Shown in pieces: positions 1-5,540 of a stretch of 5,891 nucleotides of DNA. Position 1 is the first letter of the stretch. Each line of letters opens with the position of its first letter. Location: NCBI GenBank assembly GCA_938028585.1, contig CALIZH010000132.1:1-5891 (forward strand), in the 5' to 3' direction. Under the pieces are notes generated by a model. The model ran no database searches. It was not told the DNA's origin and saw only the letters and a list, made by a program, of their open reading frames with translations. The position numbers and the translations under genes are program-made. The stretch is from an uncultured Actinomyces sp. GTDB taxonomy: Bacteria > Actinomycetota > Actinomycetes > Actinomycetales > Actinomycetaceae.

Positions 1-22
1 ATAGCGGGTGGTTTTGTGTTTC

Positions 23-54
23 GCGCGTTACACGCGCTCAACAGGCTAAAGCCT
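23..54. repeat. Two small perfect inverted repeats
   Basis: Positions 23-28 (GCGCGT) pair with 32-37 (ACGCGC) across a 3-base loop. Positions 43-47 (AGGCT) pair with 50-54 (AGCCT) across a 2-base loop. Both are perfect but short. They lie beyond the terminator of the leftward gene, and neither has a T-tract directly after it on either strand. The first 60 bases show no convincing coding frame. These may be the structured end of a neighbouring transcript that is cut by the window edge, or chance. Confidence 0.4.
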
Positions 55-60
55 CGAACG

Positions 61-90
61 AAAAGCCGGGCACCCCCCAAGGTGCCCGGC
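61..90 (-). terminator. Intrinsic terminator of the YraN-like gene
   Basis: Positions 65-74 (GCCGGGCACC) and 81-90 (GGTGCCCGGC) form a perfect 10-bp GC-rich stem with a 6-base loop. Read leftward, the stem is followed at once by four T residues (AAAA at 61-64 on the plus strand). It lies 27 bases beyond the stop codon of the leftward gene at 117-482. On the plus strand no T-tract follows, so it should act mainly on leftward transcription. The T-tract is short, but the stem is strong. Confidence 0.8.
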
Positions 91-107
91 CTCCTCCGAG
101 GGAGGAG
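91..107. repeat. Perfect inverted repeat abutting the terminator
   Basis: CTCCTCC (91-97) and GGAGGAG (101-107) form a 7-bp perfect stem with a 3-base loop, directly next to the terminator stem that ends at 90. It lies between the YraN-like stop codon and the terminator, so it would be the penultimate stem in that mRNA. It could strengthen termination or protect the 3' end. This role is inferred from position only. Confidence 0.5.
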
Positions 108-116
108 CGGAGGTCG

Positions 117-482
117 CTACTCCTCCTCGGGTGCGGTGGAAAGCTGGTTAATGTGATGGCACAGGAGGGCACGGTCCTCGCTCACGACCATCATCGAGAT
201 GACGTCGAATCGGATGGACATGTCGCCTCGATCCACGTTCTCCGCGAGCCACTTGGCGGCGAGGGCCTCGCGTTTGCCTCGGGCGTTCTCCTCTTCGGGG
301 AAGCCGTCGGTGCCGCGGGTCGCCTCGACGTCGACAAACACGATGGCGTCCTCTTCAACTGTGACGATGTCGACGGTTCCGAATCCATCGGGTGCCTCCC
401 AGTTGGTATCGAGGATCTCGTAGCCCCTGCGGTCCAGGAGCCTCTCGGCTGCGGTGATTACCTTCTCATTCAACTTCTTCAT
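117..482 (-). CDS. YraN/UPF0102-like protein with degenerate nuclease motif
   Basis: This 121-residue protein resembles the YraN (UPF0102) family, small proteins with a PD-(D/E)xK nuclease-like fold and usually of about 120 residues. The family layout is visible: an N-terminal helix ending in RRGYEIL (18-24), a GTVDIV strand (35-40) where the family normally has GEIDLI, FVDVEATR (49-56) where it has FVEVKxR, a helix starting at K70, and RFDVI (91-95). Asp38 is kept, but the usual GEID Glu is Thr36, the catalytic Glu is Asp51 and the catalytic Lys is Glu53, so nuclease activity is doubtful. The ATG at 482 was chosen because GGAGGT lies 6 bases upstream. The frame stays open to an ATG at 545, but those 21 extra residues lack a better ribosome site. 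The gene is leftward, single, and ends before a strong terminator. YraN's cellular role is not well established; DNA processing is often suggested. Confidence 0.8.
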   Translation of the reverse strand: MKKLNEKVITAAERLLDRRGYEILDTNWEAPDGFGTVDIVTVEEDAIVFVDVEATRGTDGFPEEENARGKREALAAKWLAENVDRGDMSIRFDVISMMVVSEDRALLCHHINQLSTAPEEE

Positions 483-488
483 GGTATG

Positions 489-494
489 ACCTCC
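489..494 (-). promoter_or_regulatory. Ribosome binding site of the YraN-like gene
   Basis: Read leftward this is GGAGGT, a near-perfect anti-16S match 6 bases before the ATG at 480-482. It decides for the shorter, 121-residue start over the upstream in-frame ATG at 545. Confidence 0.8.
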
Positions 495-551
495 ATTCAG
501 TCTAGGCTCACCCCTGTGGTTTGCCTTGTGACACGGAGGACACATGGGTTC

Positions 552-580
552 CGGCTTCGCACAAGGGGGAAGCGAAGCCG
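552..580. repeat. 9-bp perfect inverted repeat in the YraN-like leader
   Basis: CGGCTTCGC (552-560) and GCGAAGCCG (572-580) are exact reverse complements separated by 11 bases. The element lies 70-98 bases upstream of the YraN-like start codon. No T-tract follows on either strand, so it is not a classic terminator. It could be an operator-like site or a leader hairpin; the sequence does not decide. Confidence 0.5.
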
Positions 581-730
581 AATAATAGAAGATGAATACC
601 TCCCGGCGCTAGTTTTCCGAAGCGCAGCGTTTTATTTCAGCAGACATGAAAACCTCCCTCCCACTGCCGAAAGAAATCGAAAAAGTATCGTGGCCCTTGG
701 GCGGTGCCCGGGTTCCGTGCGAACGTGCGG

Positions 731-855
731 GGAATAAGGGAGGCAGGGCGGGGCAGTTGCATCGGAGGTCGTGTGGGGAACTGGCGGGAAGCTCCCGCTC
801 AGAGGTGCCCCGCCGCTGGGGCTGTGAGGCGACACTATGGGACACCCCTTATTTC
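731..855 (+). ncRNA. Candidate structured RNA or leader upstream of the operon
   Basis: This non-coding stretch lies between the leftward YraN-like gene and the rightward operon. GGAATAAGGG (731-740) pairs with CCCTTATTTC (846-855) to give a 10-bp closing stem with one G·U. Inside it, GGCGGGGCA (747-755) pairs exactly with TGCCCCGCC (806-814), and GCGGGA (784-789) pairs with TCCCGC (793-798). The nesting makes one coherent fold. GCCCC at 807-811 can instead pair with GGGGC at 818-822, so two exclusive folds exist. The single wobble is G732·U854 in a plus-strand transcript but would be a C·A mismatch on the minus strand, which favours the plus strand. No known RNA family is recognised and no clear promoter was found upstream. 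It could be an mRNA leader, a small RNA, or a structured DNA site. Confidence 0.4.
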
Positions 856-880
856 GGAAACGTGGCATTTGCAGTAGAAT
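851..880 (+). promoter_or_regulatory. Weak candidate promoter for the three-gene operon
   Basis: TAGAAT at 875-880 is a fair -10 match, about 50 bases before the GTG at 933, in a stretch visibly more AT-rich than the preceding 150 bases. The -35 position (about 852-857, TTTCGG) is a poor match. Placement is therefore tentative. If correct, the foldable region 731-855 would lie upstream of this transcript rather than in its leader. Confidence 0.25.
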
Positions 881-932
881 GATGACTTGTGTTTGTCCGA
901 CATTTTCGGGGCCATGAGGCGGTGAGTTCCCC

Positions 933-1454
933 GTGACGTACAACAACAAGGCCAAGCTCAAGAGCCTCTACGTCAAGCAGATCCTCGAGGAGGAGACCGA
1001 CTCCGAACACGGCCTGTCCATGAGGAAGATCATCGAGAGGCTCGAGAAGGCGAATGCCAAGCCTATTGACCTGCGCGAATCCGACGGTTGCCTGTGGGTA
1101 ATCGGTGGCGACGAGCTTGATACCCTTATGAAGGAGCTCAAGGAACAGGGCGCTGAGTTCAAGTACAGCCTCCGTGGCGGCAATGCCACGGACAATCGCA
1201 GCGCATGGTGGATCAAGGGCTATCCAGAGAAGGTCGAGCCCAAGGACGAGCCACAGGGAATCAGCGAGGAACAGCTCGCCTCTATCGAGCCCGGTTCTTT
1301 GGTGTTCCATAAGGCGTTTGGCTATGGCGAGGTGCTCGACCTTGACGACTCCTACATCGCCATCGCATTCGACAACGATGACAAGAAAAAGAAGCCATAC
1401 CGCAAGCTGGTGTTCCCCGGAACCTTCTACCAGGGTATCTTGCAGATTGGATAG
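933..1454 (+). CDS. Winged-helix-like plus Tudor/SH3-like protein (operon gene 1)
   Basis: This 173-residue protein is probably cytosolic and DNA-binding. Residues 8-40 (KLKSLYVKQILEEETDSEHG and on to the helix LSMRKIIERLEK) resemble the winged helix-turn-helix that opens WYL-domain regulators, with the typical TD-x-EH-x-LS pattern, but no WYL domain follows. The middle part (60-97) is a helix and strand region with a short GGNATDNRSAWW stretch. Residues 118-170 match the Tudor/SH3-like pattern at the C-terminus of UvrD/PcrA helicases (G..V.H..FG.G.V, then a basic KKKK stretch), which in those proteins contacts RNA polymerase or nucleic acid. The GTG start is the only plausible one, because an in-frame stop lies at 915-917; GGTGA at 921-925 can serve as ribosome site. 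It is the first gene of the operon, 5 bases before the KAP gene. It may be a regulator or DNA-recognition subunit. Domain calls come from motif memory, not a search. Confidence 0.8.
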   Translation: MTYNNKAKLKSLYVKQILEEETDSEHGLSMRKIIERLEKANAKPIDLRESDGCLWVIGGDELDTLMKELKEQGAEFKYSLRGGNATDNRSAWWIKGYPEKVEPKDEPQGISEEQLASIEPGSLVFHKAFGYGEVLDLDDSYIAIAFDNDDKKKKPYRKLVFPGTFYQGILQIG

Positions 1455-1459
1455 CCGCT

Positions 1460-2815
1460 GTGAGAAGAATAGATGCAGTCCCTGATAGAAACGTGTTGGT
1501 TAAGTGCATGCGTGACGATTGGCTCGGGCGCAACACGGACCTAATAGAGTTTGCCGGGATTCTTGATTCCCTTGAGGGGGGATTCTCGCTGTTTCTTGAT
1601 GCGGAGTGGGGCAGCGGAAAAACCTTTTTCGTAAAGCAGCTAATCTGCCTGCTTGAAGAGTCAAATCCCTTCATAGGGTCACCTGGCGATCTTTCGGATT
1701 TGATGGCAGAAGACGCGCCACTTACGCGTTTTTCGAGCCTGGATGGATATTTGCCCGTTTACTACAACGCCTGGGAAAATGATCATTGGGATGACCCACT
1801 GCCTTCGTTGGCCGCTGCAATAGCCCTGCAGGGTGATATGAGCGCTTCTTTCAGAAGCGATACGGAAGCTTCCGAAAAAATTGCCGGTTCGTTGGACGCG
1901 ATTCTTGGCATATTTGGCCGAAGTGGCTTCAGCACTTTAAGAGAAGCCTTTACCGGAAAAGATTTGATAGAAGCCTATCGAGAAAGGGAATCGCTCAGGC
2001 TGTCTGTTTCACGGCTGGTAGACTCCGTGCTTCCTGAAAAAGCGAACACCCTGCTTCTCCTAATCGACGAGCTCGATCGGTGTCGTCCTTCTTTCGCCAT
2101 GAGAGTGCTCGAGCAGTTGAAGAACCTTTTTGTTGACGAGCGCGTAGTTGTTGTTTACTCGGTCAACTCCGCTCAGTTGTCCCATGTTGTTGAGGGGATG
2201 TATGGCCAGGGATTCGACGGTCAGCGCTATTTGTCTCGCTTTTACGATCTCTCGGTCCCATTAAGAAAGGTCGATGCGTCCAAGCATTTGCAGGTATCCG
2301 GGCTACTGAAGACTTCCAATCGATTTGATGTCATCGCATATGACCTAACTGAAGCATATTCAATGACAATGAGAGATACGAATAGGTATCTTACGGAGCT
2401 ATTGAGGGTTCGTCCACAGGTGATAGAGAGCCGCAATGGCTTTGGGAACGACTGGATTTCCGCATTTGCCAATGCTGGGCTTACTCCAGTTATGCTTGCT
2501 CTTAAAACCGTAGACCTCGATTCCTATAAATCGGTGACTCAGCGATTTGATATTCAGCCGCTGTATGATGCCTTCGCTCTCTGCGACGAGGCTGTGGACT
2601 TCATGGATGCGACATGGGGCTCGTACATAAAATTTGAAGAAGGGACTCAGCCTTCGGACGAAGACAAGCGAGCAGCGAGGATGAAGCTTCTTGAGGCGCT
2701 TGTTTATAAGATTTGGTGCAACGATAGCAACAACCCAAAGTATCAACATTCGTATCGCGTCATTGGCAGCAGTTGGGGTTTTGATTCTCTCCCACAGCTA
2801 GCAACGATCATCTAG
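1460..2815 (+). CDS. KAP-family P-loop NTPase (operon gene 2)
   Basis: This 451-residue protein is a KAP-type P-loop ATPase. Near the N-terminus WLGRNTDL (21-28) precedes a Walker A, AEWGSGKT (48-55), whose first Gly is Ala48 while G53-K54-T55 are intact. PVYYNAWEND (99-108) is the typical KAP strand after Walker A. Walker B is LLLLIDELDR (198-207) with D203 and E204. A sensor-like VVVVYSVN (229-236) and the KAP signature QRYLSRFYDL (255-264) follow. Many KAP proteins carry membrane helices inserted between Walker A and B; none is evident here, so it is likely soluble. The GTG start lies 5 bases after the previous stop with no clear ribosome site, which suggests translational coupling. The next start, ATG at 1508, would give 435 residues and also lacks one. 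Codons are more AT-rich than in the flanking genes. KAP NTPases occur in plasmid and phage exclusion and defence settings; here it likely powers or gates the nuclease encoded next. Confidence 0.9.
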   Translation: MRRIDAVPDRNVLVKCMRDDWLGRNTDLIEFAGILDSLEGGFSLFLDAEWGSGKTFFVKQLICLLEESNPFIGSPGDLSDLMAEDAPLTRFSSLDGYLPVYYNAWENDHWDDPLPSLAAAIALQGDMSASFRSDTEASEKIAGSLDAILGIFGRSGFSTLREAFTGKDLIEAYRERESLRLSVSRLVDSVLPEKANTLLLLIDELDRCRPSFAMRVLEQLKNLFVDERVVVVYSVNSAQLSHVVEGMYGQGFDGQRYLSRFYDLSVPLRKVDASKHLQVSGLLKTSNRFDVIAYDLTEAYSMTMRDTNRYLTELLRVRPQVIESRNGFGNDWISAFANAGLTPVMLALKTVDLDSYKSVTQRFDIQPLYDAFALCDEAVDFMDATWGSYIKFEEGTQPSDEDKRAARMKLLEALVYKIWCNDSNNPKYQHSYRVIGSSWGFDSLPQLATII

Positions 2816-2818
2816 GAG
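2814..2818 (+). promoter_or_regulatory. Ribosome binding site of the DUF262-DUF1524 gene
   Basis: AGGAG sits 5 bases before the ATG at 2824 and overlaps the TAG stop codon of the KAP gene (2813-2815). Ribosomes ending the KAP gene would finish on top of this site, which ties the expression of the two genes together and supports the ATG at 2824. Confidence 0.8.
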
Positions 2819-2823
2819 TTTCA

Positions 2824-4944
2824 ATGAAAGGTGAAGAAAGATATTTATTAAACCTGCTTGAGGGAACTAAAACCAGATTCGTCATACCTGTGTACCAGCG
2901 AAATTACGACTGGAAGCTTGAGCAATGCAAGCAGCTCTTCGACGACTTGGAGGAACTGGTTCACGAAGGTGGCGAGTCCCATTTCTTTGGCAGTATCGTC
3001 TCTAAGGCTGACGGCGATATTCGCGTAATCATCGATGGCCAACAGCGCATCACGACTTCATATTTGCTGCTACTGGCGCTCGTTAGGCAATTGCGAGACG
3101 GCGGAATTACATCCTCGGATGAGAACCTCGCCGACATGGTGAATGAGGAATACCTCATTGATAAGTGGCACAAGTCTGAGAAGAAACTGAAGCTCAAGCT
3201 GATCAAGGACGATCAGGCAGCCTTCGAGGCCATATACACCGGCGATCCGGACAAGTTCGTCCAGGATTCAAACGTCACCCAGAACTACCTCTTCTTCTGC
3301 AATCGCATCAAGGCGTCTCAGCTGGATGCCGACCAACTAAAGGGCGCCATCGAGAAGCTGATGATCATCGACATCAAGCTCGACAAGGAAGACGACGCGC
3401 AAAGGATCTTCGAGAGCCTCAACTCGACAGGCCTTGATTTGAGCGAAGGTGACAAGATTAGGAACTTCATCCTGATGGGCCTCGACCCTGTGACCCAGGA
3501 GATTTGCTACGAGAAGTACTGGAACGGAATCGAGAAGAACACCGACTACGAGGTGAGCTCCTTCGCTAGGGACTGGCTTGCAGCCATCCGCAGGAAGACG
3601 CCTGCGATCAAGAAGGTCTACACCACCTTCAAGGACTATGTGAAGAGCCAGGGATTCGACACCGTTGAACTGCTTGCAGAGTTGCTCAAATACTCGGACC
3701 ATTACCGCGTCATCACGAAGGCGAGCTCAGGCAACCACAAGATCGACGCCGTTCTCAGACGTCTCAACCTGTTCGACGCATCCGTTATGCGTCCGTACTC
3801 GCTCAATCTTTTCGAATGCAGAAGGCAAGGCGACGTGAGTGACAACGAGGTCGTGGCGTCGCTTCTCGCCGTGGAGAGCTACCTGTTCCGACGCTGGGTC
3901 TGCAAGGTTCCCACGAATGCATTGAACAAGGTCTTCGAGACACTTCACGGAGAGGTCATGCGCGGCGTCAAGGAAGACGGCTGCTATCCGGAAGTTCTAA
4001 AGAAGGTTCTGCTGTCCAAGGAGGGCAGCGGCCACTTCCCGGACGACAAGGAGTTCATCGCCGCCTACGCGGAGCGCGACTTCTACCGTATCGGCGGCTA
4101 CAGGTACTACTTGTACGACCGACTCGAAAACGGCGACAGTCTGGAGTACGTGAACGTTGTCGAGAACCTGCGCGACGAGGTGTTCAGCGTCGAGCATATC
4201 ATGCCTCAGACGCTTTCGAGCAGCTGGGTGGCTGACCTCGGTGAGGACCATGAGGCAATCCATGAACGCTGGTTGAACAGCATGGCCAACCTGACCCTGA
4301 CGGCGTACAACTCCAAGTACAGCAACAGGAGATTCGTCGAGAAGAGAGACATGGAGGACGGCTTCAAGGACTCTGGCTTTAGAATCAACAAGTACGTGAG
4401 CCTGCAGGACGTGTGGGGAGAGAAGCAGCTTGAGGAGCGCGACGAGCTTATGCGCGAGAAGTTTCTCTCATTGTGGCCGATGATCTCCTCAGACTTTGAG
4501 TGGAGCAACGACGTCTACGACGAGCACGAGCTTGACGACGACTTCGACTTCTCAGGCCGCAAGATCGCCGCATACACCTTCATGGGTTCCCGTTTCACAA
4601 CGAAGAACTGGGCTGAGGTGATCTGCGGCGTCTTGTCCATGGTCTACGAGATGGACCCTGTAGTGTTCCATAAGTTCGTGCCGGAAGGATCTGACTTCCC
4701 TGGGCGCTACTTCTCCTGGAAGCAGGACGGGTATCCGTTCAAGGTGGGCGAAGGTATCTACTTCAATGCAGGAAGCTCTACCTCCACAAAGATCGAAGCC
4801 TTGAAAATCATCTTTGAGGCCGCAGGGCTTGAGGGATCCGACCTTTCCTTCGAGCTATACAAGGTGAAGCCCGAGGTGGAGGATGACTTGCCGACGTTCC
4901 CGAAGACCGATGACGTTTTCGTCGGCGGTAAGGTCGAGATCTAA
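2824..4944 (+). CDS. DUF262-DUF1524 (GmrSD/SspE-like) restriction nuclease (operon gene 3)
   Basis: This 706-residue protein carries the DUF262 and DUF1524 domains found in GmrSD (type IV restriction of modified phage DNA), SspE (phosphorothioate-linked defence) and BrxU. DUF262 motifs are intact: IPVYQRNYDW (21-30), HFFGSIV (53-59) and IDGQQRITT (70-78), the last thought to contact nucleotide and needed for NTP-dependent activity. A helical linker leads to DUF1524, a His-Me/HNH-type nuclease: VEHIMPQTL (456-464) with His458, then MANLTLTAYN (487-496) with Asn489 and Asn496, and NRRF (501-504). The Gly usual before NLTL is Ala488. A C-terminal domain (about 578-706, beginning GRKIAAYTF) follows; I have no name for it, and it may read the target or a partner. 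S and D functions are fused, as in most single-chain relatives. It is the last gene of the operon and is closed by a terminator. The first 60-100 codons are AT-rich and the rest GC-biased. Predicted to be a soluble effector nuclease, perhaps modification-dependent. Confidence 0.92.
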   Translation: MKGEERYLLNLLEGTKTRFVIPVYQRNYDWKLEQCKQLFDDLEELVHEGGESHFFGSIVSKADGDIRVIIDGQQRITTSYLLLLALVRQLRDGGITSSDENLADMVNEEYLIDKWHKSEKKLKLKLIKDDQAAFEAIYTGDPDKFVQDSNVTQNYLFFCNRIKASQLDADQLKGAIEKLMIIDIKLDKEDDAQRIFESLNSTGLDLSEGDKIRNFILMGLDPVTQEICYEKYWNGIEKNTDYEVSSFARDWLAAIRRKTPAIKKVYTTFKDYVKSQGFDTVELLAELLKYSDHYRVITKASSGNHKIDAVLRRLNLFDASVMRPYSLNLFECRRQGDVSDNEVVASLLAVESYLFRRWVCKVPTNALNKVFETLHGEVMRGVKEDGCYPEVLKKVLLSKEGSGHFPDDKEFIAAYAERDFYRIGGYRYYLYDRLENGDSLEYVNVVENLRDEVFSVEHIMPQTLSSSWVADLGEDHEAIHERWLNSMANLTLTAYNSKYSNRRFVEKRDMEDGFKDSGFRINKYVSLQDVWGEKQLEERDELMREKFLSLWPMISSDFEWSNDVYDEHELDDDFDFSGRKIAAYTFMGSRFTTKNWAEVICGVLSMVYEMDPVVFHKFVPEGSDFPGRYFSWKQDGYPFKVGEGIYFNAGSSTSTKIEALKIIFEAAGLEGSDLSFELYKVKPEVEDDLPTFPKTDDVFVGGKVEI

Positions 4945-4963
4945 AATCTTGCGCATAACCAGC

Positions 4964-5008
4964 GAGGCTGACCGCAATCAGCGGCCAGCCTCTCTTTCTT
5001 TTACTTTT
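4964..5008 (+). terminator. Intrinsic terminator of the three-gene operon
   Basis: GAGGCTG (4964-4970) pairs with CAGCCTC (4986-4992) and CCGC (4972-4975) pairs with GCGG (4981-4984) around a 5-base loop, with one A·C mismatch between the two blocks. A pyrimidine-rich, T-dominated tract (4993-5008) follows directly. It begins 20 bases after the gene 3 stop. The T-tract overlaps the 3' end of the convergent gene that stops at 5001. Read leftward, no good T-tract follows the stem. Confidence 0.85.
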
Positions 5009-5453
5009 CAATTAGCTGCAATGCAAACTCGTGGTCTTCAAGCTCAAAATGCACTGTATCACCGGGACCACAGGGGCGATCAACGCAAATCATCTTCTCG
5101 CCACAGCAGTCCTCGAGTTCGCTGACCCTATGCCAATAAATGCACTCTTCCTCATGGGAGGTACTGTCGTAGCAGAGCTGATCGAGGGCATCGCCCTTAT
5201 GAAGAATCGCTCGCAGCGACATCCTTTCCTGGTCGATGTTGATCGACAGGTCATACTCTTCGAAGCGCAACACAACCAGGAAATGATAATCGAAACCCGC
5301 GAATGCATTGCTTGTCGCAAATGCTTCAACGAAATACTGATCTTTGAGGACCTTATCGAGAGTGATCCAGTCTTGAAGTTCCTCGCTTTTACCTATCTCG
5401 TCTAGGAGCGCCGAATTCATCGCGATGGATACCTGCTTCTTCTTATGTCTCAT
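5001..5453 (-). CDS. Unrecognised acidic 150-residue protein
   Basis: I do not recognise this family. The protein starts with a basic stretch (MRHKKK) followed by VSIAMNSALLDEI (8-20), a strand-then-helix pattern. The rest is acidic, with many Asp and Glu residues, a likely strand around DYHFLVVLRF (55-64), and six Cys (94, 104, 116, 117, 123, 128). Four of these cluster at 116-128 near the GPGD turn (129-132) and might bind a metal, but no standard zinc motif is clear. There is no signal peptide or membrane segment. The ATG at 5451-5453 has a strong GGAGG 4 bases upstream, which decides against the internal Met12. The gene converges on the operon and its stop overlaps the operon terminator. 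Function unknown; an accessory or regulatory role is possible from location alone. Confidence 0.75.
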   Translation of the reverse strand: MRHKKKQVSIAMNSALLDEIGKSEELQDWITLDKVLKDQYFVEAFATSNAFAGFDYHFLVVLRFEEYDLSINIDQERMSLRAILHKGDALDQLCYDSTSHEEECIYWHRVSELEDCCGEKMICVDRPCGPGDTVHFELEDHEFALQLIEK

Positions 5454-5457
5454 CGCG

Positions 5458-5462
5458 CCTCC
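5458..5462 (-). promoter_or_regulatory. Ribosome binding site of the 150-residue gene
   Basis: Read leftward this is GGAGG, 4 bases before the ATG at 5451-5453. It supports translation of an otherwise unrecognised gene and fixes its start. Confidence 0.75.
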
Positions 5463-5516
5463 GCTCTAATCTTCATCGTTCGCCGCGGATTCTAAGCTTA
5501 CAGCTAAACCGGCGTA

Positions 5517-5540
5517 GTCCTTACAAAAGGACACCCTTTT
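5517..5540. repeat. Two overlapping, mutually exclusive small hairpins
   Basis: GTCCTT (5517-5522) pairs with AAGGAC (5527-5532), and AAAAGG (5525-5530) pairs with CCTTTT (5535-5540). The two stems share 5527-5530, so only one can form at a time. They lie between the two small leftward genes, immediately after the stop of the 83-residue gene. They could act as a weak terminator or as an attenuator ahead of the 150-residue gene, but no long T-tract is present, so this is tentative. Confidence 0.35.

Noticed and set aside
483..545. Longer N-terminus for the YraN-like protein, containing a zinc-finger-like CPPCHKANHRG stretch
   Set aside because: The GGAGGT site sits inside this stretch and points to the ATG at 482. 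The family normally starts at that point, and the frame closes at an upstream stop before any complete zinc or HNH domain can form.
731..855. Retron-type or CRISPR-type RNA
   Set aside because: No reverse transcriptase or cas gene is present in the window, and no repeat-spacer periodicity or retron-like priming structure is visible.
914..925. Three-codon mini-frame (ATG AGG CGG TGA) just before gene 1
   Set aside because: It could act as a tiny leader peptide, but it has no ribosome site and such short frames are common by chance.
609..961. Open frames of 78-109 codons on both strands in the 546-932 gap
   Set aside because: Their composition is rich in Arg, Pro, Ser and Gly as expected from GC-rich non-coding DNA, they lack good ribosome sites, and they overlap the paired stems at 731-855.
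1302..1313. Twelve-base match GTGTTCCATAAG repeated at 4663-4674
   Set aside because: Both copies encode VFHK within unrelated domains. The match does not extend, so chance or shared codon preference explains it.
3337..4263. Several leftward open frames of 73-121 codons opposite gene 3
   Set aside because: They are shadows of the strongly codon-biased DUF262-DUF1524 gene and have no start signals or recognisable domains.
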